DNA of 64,000 bases from Flavobacterium sp. (GTDB lineage Bacteria; Bacteroidota; Bacteroidia; Flavobacteriales; Flavobacteriaceae). The stretch covers positions 1 through 64,000 of the forward strand of contig NZ_JANXUG010000088.1 of the NCBI RefSeq assembly GCF_025352015.1. The letters run 5' to 3'. Shown here piece after piece: positions 53,181 to 63,946 of the stretch (position 1 is the first letter of the stretch; each line of letters begins with the position of its first letter). Under the pieces are notes generated by a model. It saw only the letters and a list, made by a program, of their open reading frames with translations. It searched no databases and was not told the DNA's origin. The position numbers and the translations under genes are program-made.

Positions 53181-55682
53181 TTATTTCTTTTTTGTTGCTG
53201 CTTTTTTCGTGGTAGCTTTTTTGGCGGCAGTTTTCTTTTCGGGTGTTTTTTTGGCAATCATCTCTTTCACTTCTTCCAAAGTCAATTTGGAGGCATCAAC
53301 ATCTTTATTCAATTCAATCTTGATTTTGCCTTTTGTAATTTCTGATCTTCCCCAACGGGCTTTTTGAACCAAAATTCCCTCTGATTCCCAATTGTGAATT
53401 ACCTTGTCTATATTTTTTTGTAATTTATCTTCAATAATTGATTCAATGTCTTGCTGTGATAAATTATTGAAATTATATTTTGTACTCACATTAATGAACA
53501 TGCCGTTCCATTTCAAAAAAGGACCAAACCGACCTGTTCCCTTTTGAACACCCTCACCTTTATAAACTGCAACCGGAGCATCGGCAGATTCTTTTTCATC
53601 AATCAAAACTTTTGCTCTTTCTAAATCTACATCTAATGGTTCTTCTCCTTTTGGTAAAGACACGAATACTTTTCCAAACCTGATAAAAGGACCAAACCGA
53701 CCTAAACTTACTTCAACTTCTTCTCCTTTATAAGCTCCTAAAGCTTTGGGTAGTAAAAATAAATTCAACGCTTCTTCAAGCGTAATATTGCCAATGTTTT
53801 GTTCTGGTCGTAAACTAGCAAATTTCTTTTCTTCATCATCGGCCTCTCCAATTTGAGCCATTGGACCAAATTTTCCTAACCGAACTATAACTTGTTTTCC
53901 TGTTTTTGGGTCCTTGCCCAATATTCTTTCGCCGCTTTCTCTTTCGGCGGTGTCTTGAACCAGAATTACATTGGGATGAAATTTATCGTAGAACTCTTGC
54001 ATCATCTTTGCCCAATCGATATTTCCTTCGGCGATTTCATCAAAATCTTGCTCTACTTTCGCGGTGAAATTATAATCTAAAATCGCTGCAAAGTTCTTTA
54101 CCAAAAAGTCGTTTACAATCGTTCCAATATCTGTTGGAACCAACTTTCCTTTATCCGAACCTGTCATTTCTGTTAAAACTTGGCTTTTAACTTCACCAGC
54201 TTTTAATACAAATTGGTTATATTTTCGTTCTAAGCCTTCAAAGCTTCCTTTTTCAACATAGGTTCTTGCAATAATGGTTGAAATAGTTGGCGCATAAGTT
54301 GATGGTCTACCAATGCCTAATTCTTCGAGTTTTTTTACCAATGCGGCTTCGGTGTAGCGGCTTGGTGCTTGGGTAAATCGTTCTTTGGCTACTATTTGCT
54401 GATTGGCTAGTCTTTCATTTACTTTTAAGGCTGGCAACATGCCTTCTTGTTCTTCATCGTCATCGTCATTGCCTTCGAGATATACTTTTAAGAATCCTTC
54501 AAACTTGATTACTTCGCCTGATGCCTGAAAAATTTGGTTGTGATTATTAGCTTCAATCTTAACATTTGTTCTTTCCAATTCAGCATCACTCATTTGTGAC
54601 GCTAATGTTCTTTTCCAAATCAAATCGTATAAACGTGCTTGGTCTCTTTCTACATTCACGGTGTGACGCGACATATCGGTTGGGCGAATGGCTTCGTGGG
54701 CTTCCTGCGCACCTTTGCTTTTAGAAGTAAAAGTTCTTGGTTTTGAGAATTGACTTCCGTAAGATTTTGTGATTTCGGCTTGTGCCGCGGCAATTGCTTC
54801 TTTTGAAAGATTCACGCTGTCCGTTCTCATATAAGTAATCAAACCAGCTTCGTATAAACGCTGTGCGATTTGCATCGTGATTCCTACGGGTAAATATAAT
54901 TTACGAGCCGCTTCCTGTTGTAACGTTGACGTTGTAAATGGTGCAGCCGGTGATTTCTTGGTGGGTTTGGTTTCTAAATCGGCTACTTTATAGCTGGAGC
55001 CGATGTTGTAATTAAGAAAATCTTCAGCTTCTTTTTTGGTGGCGAAGTTTTTTGGCAATTTGGCTTTGACTACTTTTCCGGCTTCGTTGGTAAATTCAGC
55101 GGTTACCGAATAAGAAGCAACTGGTTTGAAATCCTGTATTTCCCTTTCTCTTTCAACAATCAAACGCACGGAAACCGATTGCACACGTCCTGCAGATAAA
55201 CCGCCTTTTACTTTTTTCCATAAAACAGGAGAAAGTTCATATCCAACCAATCTGTCTAAAACCCTTCGTGCTTGTTGGGCATTAACTAAATTATAATCTA
55301 TTTCTCTAGGATTATCAATAGCTTTTAGGATGGCATTTTTGGTGATTTCGTGGAAAACAATTCTTTTGGTTTTGTTTTTGTCTAATTTTAATTCTTCGGA
55401 TAAATGCCATGAAATAGCTTCTCCTTCGCGATCCTCATCGGAAGCTAACCAAACCATTTCGGCATTTTTGGCTAATCCTTTTAGTTTGGCAACCAAAGCT
55501 TTTTTATCGGCAGAGACTTCGTATTTGGGTTTAAAACCATTTAAGACATCTACTCCTATTTCTTTAGAAGGCAAGTCGGCTATGTGCCCGTAGCTTGACT
55601 CTACTTGGTAATCGCTTCCTAAAAATTTCTCGATGGTTTTTGCCTTTGCTGGTGACTCTACGATAACTAAATTCTTTGCCAT
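53181..55682 (-). CDS. topA: DNA topoisomerase I
   Basis: 833 residues; relaxes negative supercoils. Toprim domain at the N-terminus (MAKNLVIVESPAKAKTIEKFLG, WLASDEDREGEAISWHL), the catalytic region with YEAGLITYMRTDSVNLS (active Tyr), then three topo C-terminal repeats (LGKDPKTGKQVIVRLGKFGPM, VEVSLGRFGPFIRFG, KGTGRFGPFLKWNG). Instead of zinc fingers it ends in a Lys/Ala/Thr-rich tail (TAAKKATTKKAATKKK), typical of Bacteroidota. Followed 3 bases later by the arginase-fold gene. Confidence 0.97.
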   Translation of the reverse strand: MAKNLVIVESPAKAKTIEKFLGSDYQVESSYGHIADLPSKEIGVDVLNGFKPKYEVSADKKALVAKLKGLAKNAEMVWLASDEDREGEAISWHLSEELKLDKNKTKRIVFHEITKNAILKAIDNPREIDYNLVNAQQARRVLDRLVGYELSPVLWKKVKGGLSAGRVQSVSVRLIVEREREIQDFKPVASYSVTAEFTNEAGKVVKAKLPKNFATKKEAEDFLNYNIGSSYKVADLETKPTKKSPAAPFTTSTLQQEAARKLYLPVGITMQIAQRLYEAGLITYMRTDSVNLSKEAIAAAQAEITKSYGSQFSKPRTFTSKSKGAQEAHEAIRPTDMSRHTVNVERDQARLYDLIWKRTLASQMSDAELERTNVKIEANNHNQIFQASGEVIKFEGFLKVYLEGNDDDDEEQEGMLPALKVNERLANQQIVAKERFTQAPSRYTEAALVKKLEELGIGRPSTYAPTISTIIARTYVEKGSFEGLERKYNQFVLKAGEVKSQVLTEMTGSDKGKLVPTDIGTIVNDFLVKNFAAILDYNFTAKVEQDFDEIAEGNIDWAKMMQEFYDKFHPNVILVQDTAERESGERILGKDPKTGKQVIVRLGKFGPMAQIGEADDEEKKFASLRPEQNIGNITLEEALNLFLLPKALGAYKGEEVEVSLGRFGPFIRFGKVFVSLPKGEEPLDVDLERAKVLIDEKESADAPVAVYKGEGVQKGTGRFGPFLKWNGMFINVSTKYNFNNLSQQDIESIIEDKLQKNIDKVIHNWESEGILVQKARWGRSEITKGKIKIELNKDVDASKLTLEEVKEMIAKKTPEKKTAAKKATTKKAATKKK

Positions 55683-55702
55683 ACTCCGATTGTTTATGTC
55701 GG

Positions 55703-55710
55703 CAAAAGTA
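55703..55710 (-). promoter_or_regulatory. -7 element of topA
   Basis: TACTTTTG on the minus strand, 20 nt upstream of the topA ATG; TAnnTTTG consensus. Confidence 0.5.
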
Positions 55711-55804
55711 CTAGTTTTTTTTAAAAAACCGTTTTATTGCATTTTTTTCACGATGATTGACTCATTTTAATATCCAACTCTGATACAAAAGACTACAACT
55801 CACT

Positions 55805-55853
55805 AGCCCCGATTGCAGCGGTTACCATGTAACGCGGAAAGCGGGAACTCGGA
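55805..55853. repeat. Dispersed intergenic element, copy B
   Basis: Reads TAGCCCCGATTGCAGCGG, a short middle, then CGCGGAAAGCGGGAACTCGG. It matches copy A at AGCCC-GATTGCA and GGAAAGC-GGAA, and copy C at AGCCCCGAT and AGCGGGAA. Confidence 0.6.
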
Positions 55854-55934
55854 TTCCAAATATGCTCTTACCAATCGCTCTAAAACTTTTATTAAACCGC
55901 TACTGCCATCCTGTCAGATTTTATAATTTAGTAT

Positions 55935-55942
55935 TATCTTTG
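55935..55942 (+). promoter_or_regulatory. -7 element upstream of miaB
   Basis: TATCTTTG matches TAnnTTTG. It is 67 nt upstream of the ATG at 56,010 and would start the miaB operon transcript. Confidence 0.45.
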
Positions 55943-56009
55943 TTGCCCCGATGAATCGGAAATGATAATGAAGAACATTATATAAGATACTGAAATAAAT
56001 TCAGCATAA

Positions 56010-57458
56010 ATGGAAAAGGAAATTAATGAGCAAAAGCAAGGTAGCAGTCTTGTTTTGGAGCCTAAAAAAGAAAATACCAAAAAACTATTTATAGAAAGTT
56101 ATGGCTGCGCGATGAATTTTTCGGACAGTGAAGTAGTCGCTTCTATATTAACCAACCAAGGATATAATACAACAACTGTATTGGAAGAAGCCGATCTGGT
56201 TTTAGTAAATACCTGTTCCATTCGGGACAAAGCAGAGCAAACGGTGCGAAAGCGCTTGGAAAAATACAATGCGGTAAAACGAGAAGTGAATCCGAATATG
56301 AAAGTGGGCGTTCTGGGTTGTATGGCGGAACGGTTGAAAGAAAAATTTCTGGACGAAGAAAAAATTGTCGATATGGTTGTTGGACCTGACTCCTACAAGG
56401 ATTTACCCAACTTATTGCAGGAAGTTGAACAAGGCAGAGATGCCATCAATGTAATTTTATCGAAAGAAGAAACTTATGGTGATATTTCCCCCGTGCGACT
56501 GATGAGCAATGGTGTGACCGCTTTAGTATCGATTACACGCGGATGCGATAATATGTGTACGTTTTGTGTGGTGCCTTTTACCCGCGGACGTGAACGCAGT
56601 CGTGAACCGCAAAGCATACTTTCGGAAATTAAAGATTTATGGAACAATGGCTTTAAAGAAGTAACGCTTTTGGGTCAGAATGTAGATAGTTATCTTTGGT
56701 ATGGTGGTGGTTTGAAAAAAGATTTTGAAAAGGCTACTGAAATACAACAAGCTTCAGCGGTTGGATTTGACCAATTGTTGGAAATGACGGCGGTTCAATT
56801 CCCGAAGATGCGGATTCGTTTTTCGACTTCCAATCCGCAGGATATGCATGAAGAAGTATTGCATATAATTGCCAAATATCCTAATGTGTGCAAACATGTT
56901 CACTTGCCTGTTCAAAGCGGAAGCGACAGAATTTTAAAGGAAATGAATCGTTTGCACACAAGAGCAGAATATTTATATCTGATTAACAAAATACATCAAA
57001 TTATCCCCGAAGTTAGCGTTACACAAGACATGATTGCCGGTTTTCCTACAGAAACAGAAACAGATCATCAAGACACTTTAAGTTTAATGGAAGCAGTGAA
57101 ATATGGTTTTGGATATATGTATTCGTATTCAGAACGCCCAGGAACATTAGCAGGAAGAAAAATGAAAGATGATGTAACCGAAGAAACCAAATTACGAAGG
57201 TTACAAGAAATAGTAGACTTACAACGGATGCACAGCGGTATCAGAACAAAAGAATTTGTTGGCAAAACCGTAGAAGTTTTAGTAGAAAAAGTTTCTAAAA
57301 AATCAGACAATGATTTATCAGGACGCAATTCACAAAGCTTTGTGGTGGTGTTTCCAAGAGAGCACTATAAGATTGGGGATTTTGTAAATGTAAAAATTAC
57401 CAGTTGCACCAGCGGCACTTTGATTGGGACTGCAGTTGGGTATAGTGAAATGAATTAA
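56010..57458 (+). CDS. miaB: tRNA-2-methylthio-N6-dimethylallyladenosine synthase MiaB
   Basis: 482 residues, radical SAM methylthiotransferase that modifies A37 of tRNAs reading UNN codons. Radical SAM cluster at Cys179, Cys183, Cys186 (GCDNMCTFC); the N-terminal cluster domain has ESYGCAMN (Cys33), NTCSIRDKA and GVLGCMAE; a C-terminal TRAM domain covers about 410-480. An N-terminal extension of ~24 residues precedes the conserved part. First gene of the miaB-activator-lptE-TPR-secG group. Confidence 0.96.
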   Translation: MEKEINEQKQGSSLVLEPKKENTKKLFIESYGCAMNFSDSEVVASILTNQGYNTTTVLEEADLVLVNTCSIRDKAEQTVRKRLEKYNAVKREVNPNMKVGVLGCMAERLKEKFLDEEKIVDMVVGPDSYKDLPNLLQEVEQGRDAINVILSKEETYGDISPVRLMSNGVTALVSITRGCDNMCTFCVVPFTRGRERSREPQSILSEIKDLWNNGFKEVTLLGQNVDSYLWYGGGLKKDFEKATEIQQASAVGFDQLLEMTAVQFPKMRIRFSTSNPQDMHEEVLHIIAKYPNVCKHVHLPVQSGSDRILKEMNRLHTRAEYLYLINKIHQIIPEVSVTQDMIAGFPTETETDHQDTLSLMEAVKYGFGYMYSYSERPGTLAGRKMKDDVTEETKLRRLQEIVDLQRMHSGIRTKEFVGKTVEVLVEKVSKKSDNDLSGRNSQSFVVVFPREHYKIGDFVNVKITSCTSGTLIGTAVGYSEMN

Positions 57459-57460
57459 AA

Positions 57461-57544
57461 CAATGAATAATATATAGTGGATAATTAATAATTTCAAAAA
57501 TTAGGAATTAATTATCCATTATTAATTGTCAATTATCAATTGAA
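57461..57544. repeat. 7-bp-period tandem repeat between miaB and the activator gene
   Basis: Best part at 57,503-57,544: aggaatt, aattatc, cattatt, aattgtc, aattatc, aattgaa. A degenerate 7-bp rhythm extends back to 57,461. It fills nearly the whole gap and ends at the start codon region. Confidence 0.65.
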
Positions 57545-57548
57545 TAAA

Positions 57549-58811
57549 ATGGAAACAGTTCAAAACATAAAACAACGATTTGAGATTATTGGGAATGATC
57601 CAAAACTAAATCGTGCCATAGAAAAAGCAATACAAGTAGCTCCTACCGATATTTCGGTGTTGGTGGTGGGTGAAAGTGGTGTTGGTAAAGAAAGTATTCC
57701 CAGAATTATACATTCGCTTTCGCATAGAAAACACGGAAAATATATAGCTGTAAACTGTGGTGCTATTCCAGAAGGAACTATTGACAGTGAGCTTTTTGGG
57801 CATGAAAAAGGTTCCTTTACTGGTGCCAATAATGCTCGTGAGGGTTATTTTGAAGTCGCCGATGGCGGAACAATTTTTCTGGATGAAGTAGGCGAATTGC
57901 CTTTAACAACGCAAGTGCGTTTGCTGCGTGTGTTGGAAAATGGCGAATTTATCAAAGTTGGTTCCTCTCAAGTTCAAAAAACGAATGTTAGAATTGTGGC
58001 AGCCACCAATGTCAACATGTTTGACGCTATCGAAAAAGGAAAATTTCGCGAAGATTTGTACTACCGTTTAAGTACGGTTGATATTCCTTTGCCGCCCTTG
58101 CGTGACCGGAAAGAGGACATTCATTTATTATTTAGAAAATTTGCAGCCGATTTTGCTCACAAATACAAAATGCCAGCCATAAAATTGAGCGATAGTGCCG
58201 TTTCTTTTTTACAAAAATACCGCTGGAGTGGCAATATTAGACAGTTGCGAAATGTAGCGGAACAGATTTCGGTTTTAGAAACCAATAGAGAAATTTCATT
58301 ACTTACCTTGCAATCCTATCTTCCTATCGAAGGAACTAATCTACCATCGGTGATTGGCGGAAAAAAATCGGAAAATGACTTTTCTACCGAAAGAGATATT
58401 TTATACAAAGTATTATTTGACATGAAAAATGATTTGCACGATTTGAAAAAATTAACCTTTGAACTGATGCAAAACGGAAGTTCGAAAGTGCAGGAAATGA
58501 ATAAGAATTTGATTCAAAAAGTCTTTGACCAAAAAGAAGAAAGTGTTTCGAGTTTTGGAGAAGAGGGAAGAATAAGCAACATGGCTCCGCAAAATGAGGT
58601 AGATCAAGAGGAATTTGAAGACGATGATGATGCTAATTACTTAGTGGCAGAAACCATTGAAGAAGAAGAAACTTTGAAATTAGAACAACGAGAGATTGAA
58701 CTTATCAAAAAATCATTGTTGCGCCATAAAGGCAAACGAAAAGCCGCTGCCGATGAATTAGGCATCTCTGAAAGAACACTCTATCGCAAAATTAAGCAGT
58801 ATGACTTATAA
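57549..58811 (+). CDS. Sigma-54-type AAA+ transcriptional activator without sensor domain
   Basis: 420 residues from the ATG at 57,549; a TTG at 57,540 is in frame, but it lies in the repeat and adds nothing conserved. AAA+ domain with Walker A VGESGVGKE, the sigma-54 contact loop EKGSFTGAN, Walker B GGTIFLDEVGELP and YYRLSTVDIPLPPLRDRKEDI. The C-terminal Fis-type HTH is ALLRHKGKRKAAADELGISERTLYRKIKQYDL-like (last ~40 residues). There is no receiver or sensory module. The acidic linker (EEFEDDDDAN) is unusual. It sits in an envelope-biogenesis gene group. Confidence 0.92.
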   Translation: METVQNIKQRFEIIGNDPKLNRAIEKAIQVAPTDISVLVVGESGVGKESIPRIIHSLSHRKHGKYIAVNCGAIPEGTIDSELFGHEKGSFTGANNAREGYFEVADGGTIFLDEVGELPLTTQVRLLRVLENGEFIKVGSSQVQKTNVRIVAATNVNMFDAIEKGKFREDLYYRLSTVDIPLPPLRDRKEDIHLLFRKFAADFAHKYKMPAIKLSDSAVSFLQKYRWSGNIRQLRNVAEQISVLETNREISLLTLQSYLPIEGTNLPSVIGGKKSENDFSTERDILYKVLFDMKNDLHDLKKLTFELMQNGSSKVQEMNKNLIQKVFDQKEESVSSFGEEGRISNMAPQNEVDQEEFEDDDDANYLVAETIEEEETLKLEQREIELIKKSLLRHKGKRKAAADELGISERTLYRKIKQYDL

Positions 58812-58899
58812 AAATTTTACATTTTACTATTTGATACTACTGATGATTCGCTTCCTTAATTGAAAATAAATAATTACTTTAGCGGCTTTAATTGTTACC

Positions 58900-59403
58900 A
58901 TGAAATCTTTTAAATTATTAACTTTTTTAATTCTAGCCTTTATTGTTAACAGTTGTTCTGTGTATAACTTTACTGGAACGGGGAAAATTGACGCAAAGAC
59001 CTTTCAGGTTAATTATTTTCAAAATAATTCTGCACTCATCGAACCAGGAATAGACAGAATTTTTACTATCAAACTTCAAGAACTTATACAAAATCAAACC
59101 AATCTGAATCTAACAAATTCCAATGGTGATTTATTATATGAAGGCGAAATTGTGGATTATAGAATAGCTCCAATGACAGCCACAGCTGATCAGAAAGCCG
59201 CTCAAAGCAGGTTGTCGATTACGGTGAATGTTCGATTTAGTAAAAAAAATAAAGAAACCGATAATTTTGAAAAAAAGTTTTCATTCTTTCATGATTATGA
59301 TGGTTCTACACAATTAGTTGGATCAAAACTGACAGAAGCTTTAGACGATATTTTTGAAAGAATTACACAAGATATATTCAACGAATCGTTAGCTAAATGG
59401 TAA
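58900..59403 (+). CDS. lptE: LPS-assembly lipoprotein LptE
   Basis: 167 residues. Lipoprotein signal (LILAFIVNSCSVYNFTG, Cys19), then the LptE pattern of Bacteroidota: KTFQVNYFQNNSALIEPGIDRIFTIKLQELIQNQTNLNLTNSNGDLLYEGEIVDYRI...RLSITVNVRFSKKN and ALDDIFERITQDIFNESLAKW. It plugs the LptD barrel in the outer membrane. 88 bases after the activator gene. Confidence 0.9.
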   Translation: MKSFKLLTFLILAFIVNSCSVYNFTGTGKIDAKTFQVNYFQNNSALIEPGIDRIFTIKLQELIQNQTNLNLTNSNGDLLYEGEIVDYRIAPMTATADQKAAQSRLSITVNVRFSKKNKETDNFEKKFSFFHDYDGSTQLVGSKLTEALDDIFERITQDIFNESLAKW

Positions 59404-59471
59404 ATCAATACCAATTTCTAAACTAAATAATGCAAATTAGAAAAAAGCGCAAAGCGTAAATCTCAATACAT

Positions 59472-60290
59472 TTGAACTTAACAGATTACACATACTTACT
59501 CAATAAACCCGATGCAATCAATGACAAGCATGCACAAAAATTGGAAAATGTTTTGAATGTTTTTCCTTATTTTCAAAGCGCACGTGTGTTGAAATTAAAA
59601 CATCTGTACAATCAAGATAGTTTTAATTATAATTTTGCTTTAAAAGTTTCAGCCGCTTACACTACTGACAGAAGCGTTTTATTTGATTTTATTACTTCTG
59701 ACTCCTTTGTAGCTATCCAAAAAGGTTTGTACGAAAAAAAACTAGAAGAATTAATGAATATGAGTGTTATAGCAAGCGAACATCTTATTGTTGCGCCCAA
59801 ACAACCCATTATTGATGCGGTAGAACAATCTATTTTGACTTCAATCAAATCCGCTGCCACAAACGATGAGCAAAAAGTAGCCGAGAAACTGGCTTTAGGC
59901 AAACCTTTAGAATTTTCTAGAAATGAAAAACATTCTTTTCAGGAATGGTTGCAATTGTCAAGGTTCAAACCAATTGTCAGAGTAGAAAACGATGCTACTG
60001 TAGATGAAGAAAAGAAGAAAAAATCAGCTATAATCGACAAATTTATTGAAAACAATCCAAAGATAACTCCCATAGCTAAAGACACTATAAATCTGCCAAT
60101 AGAAAACATTCCCAACGACACATCTACCTTAATGACCGAAACTTTGGCAAGAGTTTATTTAGAACAAAAAAAATATTCAAAAGCAATGCAAGCCTACGAA
60201 ATATTAATTTTGAAATATCCAGAAAAAAGTAGTTTCTTTGCAGACCGAATTTCGGATATTAAAATTTTACAACAAAATAATAATTTATAA
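59472..60290 (+). CDS. Conserved protein with C-terminal TPR motif, unknown
   Basis: 272 residues with a TTG start (no ATG nearby; the N-terminus LTDYTYLLNKPDAINDKHAQKLENVLNVFPYFQSARVLKLKHL is the conserved opening). The C-terminus has one clear TPR pair (TETLARVYLEQKKYSKAMQAYEILILKYPEKSSFFADRISDI). No signal peptide, so cytoplasmic. It is always seen by me in the lptE-secG setting in Flavobacteria-like gene orders; its role is unknown. secG starts 2 bases after its stop. Confidence 0.85.
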   Translation: MNLTDYTYLLNKPDAINDKHAQKLENVLNVFPYFQSARVLKLKHLYNQDSFNYNFALKVSAAYTTDRSVLFDFITSDSFVAIQKGLYEKKLEELMNMSVIASEHLIVAPKQPIIDAVEQSILTSIKSAATNDEQKVAEKLALGKPLEFSRNEKHSFQEWLQLSRFKPIVRVENDATVDEEKKKKSAIIDKFIENNPKITPIAKDTINLPIENIPNDTSTLMTETLARVYLEQKKYSKAMQAYEILILKYPEKSSFFADRISDIKILQQNNNL

Positions 60291-60292
60291 CA

Positions 60293-60625
60293 ATGACTAA
60301 TTTTACAGTTTTTTTAGTTTTAATAACAATTGTTTGCTTTTTATTGATCATCGTAATTATGGTTCAAAACCCTAAAGGTGGAGGTCTGTCGTCGTCATTA
60401 GGTGGCTCAACACAAATGGGTGGCGTTCAAAAAACAACTGACTTTTTAGATAAAAGCACTTGGACTTTGGCAACCATATTAATAGTTTTAATACTATTAT
60501 CTAGCTTAAGTTTCCCCGGGATAATGGGCAATACTGATTCTAAAATCATTGATAAAAAAGAAACAGTTGCACCAAAAACCACAACTACCACTCCGGCAAA
60601 ACCCGTTGAAACTCCAAAAAAATAA
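60293..60625 (+). CDS. secG: Preprotein translocase subunit SecG
   Basis: 110 residues. Two membrane helices around the SecG loop: VLITIVCFLLIIVIMVQNPKGGGLSSSLGGSTQMGGVQKTTDFLDKSTWTLA. The Thr/Pro/Lys-rich tail is variable. Auxiliary subunit of the SecYEG channel. Last gene of the miaB group, followed by a terminator. Confidence 0.95.
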   Translation: MTNFTVFLVLITIVCFLLIIVIMVQNPKGGGLSSSLGGSTQMGGVQKTTDFLDKSTWTLATILIVLILLSSLSFPGIMGNTDSKIIDKKETVAPKTTTTTPAKPVETPKK

Positions 60626-60646
60626 TTTTTGTCAAAAAGAAATATC

Positions 60647-60678
60647 ATGCCAGCATAATCAAGCTGGCATTTTTTTTA
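60647..60678 (+). terminator. Terminator after secG
   Basis: Stem ATGCCAGC (60,647-60,654) with GCTGGCAT (60,663-60,670), followed by a run of T. Confidence 0.9.
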
Positions 60679-60765
60679 GACTGAAAATTTGTCAGCAAAT
60701 AGCTGAATGGTATAATTTCTGAAAAACAATTTAACAATTATTAAATTTAATAAAATCATACTATT

Positions 60766-61038
60766 ATGGCATTAAACATTAAACCGCTTTCGGACAGAGT
60801 TATTGTGGAACCTGCAGCGGCAGAAACACAAACGGCATCTGGAATTATTATACCCGATACCGCAAAAGAAAAACCTCAAAAAGGAACTGTTGTTGCAGTT
60901 GGAAAAGGAAAAAAAGACGAACCAATGACTGTTAAAATTGGAGATTCTGTATTGTATGGAAAATACGCTGGAACCGATTTAAAATTTGACGGCAAAGATT
61001 ATCTCATCATGCGTGAAGAAGATATTCTTGCGATTATC

Positions 61039-61041
<3 letters not shown>
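60766..61041 (+). CDS. groES: Co-chaperonin GroES
   Basis: 91 residues. [46 protein letters not shown] carries the mobile loop; ends [13 protein letters not shown]. Heptameric lid of GroEL. I see no CIRCE operator upstream. groEL follows after 49 bases filled by a 7-bp-period repeat. Confidence 0.97.
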
Positions 61042-62722
<1,681 letters not shown>

Positions 62723-62742
62723 TCTAATTAGTTTTTTTTAAT

Positions 62743-62770
62743 AAACGTCCCGAAATTTTCGGGACGTTTT
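62743..62770. terminator. Terminator after groEL (bidirectional)
   Basis: 13-bp stem AAACGTCCCGAAA (62,743-62,755) with TTTCGGGACGTTT (62,757-62,769), then T residues. It lies between the convergent groEL and DedA genes. Confidence 0.92.
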
Positions 62771-62771
62771 T

Positions 62772-63455
62772 TTATTCCTCTACTTTAGGTGTTTTCTTGA
62801 TCATTTTTAAAAAAACTGGTAGCGTAGAAATTAGTATAATGCCAATAACAATCTTTTCTATATGATGCTTCAAATCAATATGAAACTTATCTAAAAACAT
62901 TCCATACAAGTAATGCCCTGAAAAAATCAAAACAAATGACCATAGAAACGAACTTACAATATTGTAAAACATAAACTTCTTTTTATCCATGGTAACAATT
63001 CCGGCTACGATTGGCGCAAAAGTTCTTAAAATTGGTATGAAACGTGCAAAGATTATTGCTTTCCCACCAAATCTTTCGAAGAAATCTTTAGACTGAATTA
63101 GGTATTTTTTCTTAAACAAAAAGCTATCCTCTTTTTTATATAAATAATAACCACTTTTGGAACCAAACCAGTAACCCACCATGTTTCCTAATATACCGGC
63201 TATAGCAATTAATGTAGACAATAGCGTGACATTAATCATATCACTTTCAATAAAAGAAAAATTTTCTATTAAATCTCGACTGTAAATTCCTGACAAGAAA
63301 AGTAAACTATCACCAGGCAAAAAGAATCCAGCAAACAAACCTGTTTCAGCAAATACAATAAATAACACTATCCACAAACCCAATTTAATACCGCCAATAG
63401 TAAGCGTTATGTAAAACTCGGGGTTTAATAATTGCATCCAGTCAAAACTACTCAT
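62772..63455 (-). CDS. DedA family (VTT domain) membrane protein
   Basis: 227 residues, several membrane helices. Family features: ETGLFAGFFLPGDSLLFLSGIY near the N-terminus, GNMVGYWFGSKSGYYLYKKEDSFLFKKKYL and the conserved basic motif FERFGGKAIIFARFIPILRTFAPIVAGIVTM (Arg in F-GR-P-R-type helix). DedA proteins are linked to lipid-carrier and phospholipid flipping and to membrane potential. Convergent with groEL. Confidence 0.94.
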   Translation of the reverse strand: MSSFDWMQLLNPEFYITLTIGGIKLGLWIVLFIVFAETGLFAGFFLPGDSLLFLSGIYSRDLIENFSFIESDMINVTLLSTLIAIAGILGNMVGYWFGSKSGYYLYKKEDSFLFKKKYLIQSKDFFERFGGKAIIFARFIPILRTFAPIVAGIVTMDKKKFMFYNIVSSFLWSFVLIFSGHYLYGMFLDKFHIDLKHHIEKIVIGIILISTLPVFLKMIKKTPKVEE

Positions 63456-63565
63456 AGAGCATAAATTAAATTGAGCGTGAATTTAGTGATATTTTATGAT
63501 TTACGCCGTTACTGTTTGAAGTATTTTGCTTTTAAAAAACTTTCCAAAAAATTACCCTTTCAAAA

Positions 63566-63907
63566 TTACTTTCGCTCATATTGGCAGCAGGCATGAAGTT
63601 TGTCATAAACTGCATTGGTTGCTTTTATCTCATCAGTGTCATGACCTACTTTGGCAACAGCATTTTTCACATCCACAAGTGAACATTTTTCTTCATTGAT
63701 ACTAACACTCAATTGATGACTTTCGATATTCCAAACTGCTGATTTAACACCAGTGACCGAAAATGCTGCTTTCTGAATACGTTTTTGACATTGTTCGCAA
63801 TTTCCATTGACTTCAAATTCGTAATGGGCATTTTTATTTTTCTTTTCTTGCGCTTGGGTTGAAAGTGCTACAAACAGCAATATCATTCTTAAAATTGTAT
63901 TTTTCAT
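63566..63907 (-). CDS. Secreted heavy-metal-associated (HMA) domain protein
   Basis: 113 residues: signal peptide (MILLFVALSTQAQ), then an HMA fold EFEVNGNCEQCQKRIQKAAFSVTGVKSAVWNIESHQLSVSINEEKCSLVDVKNAVAKVGHDTDEIKA with the metal-binding CxxC (CEQC). Extra cysteines (HACCQYE) lie at the C-terminus. Probably binds Cu(I) or a similar ion in the periplasm. It is just downstream of a probable TonB-dependent receptor, suggesting a metal-uptake unit. Confidence 0.9.
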   Translation of the reverse strand: MKNTILRMILLFVALSTQAQEKKNKNAHYEFEVNGNCEQCQKRIQKAAFSVTGVKSAVWNIESHQLSVSINEEKCSLVDVKNAVAKVGHDTDEIKATNAVYDKLHACCQYERK

Positions 63908-63946
63908 TTATGTTAAATTTAGTTCAACATCTTTCGATGTTAAATG

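Larger units (their letters stand above)
55683..56009. other. 327-bp intergenic region between topA and miaB
   Basis: Holds the topA promoter (55,703-55,710), copy B of the dispersed GC-rich element (about 55,805-55,853) and the miaB promoter (55,935-55,942). I see no gene. Confidence 0.6.

Noticed and set aside
60679..60765. CIRCE heat-shock operator before groES
   Set aside because: No 9-bp inverted repeat of the TTAGCACTC type is present.
63926..63941. Hairpin AACATC/GATGTT after the TonB receptor end
   Set aside because: There is no T run on the minus strand and the stem is short; too weak to call a terminator.
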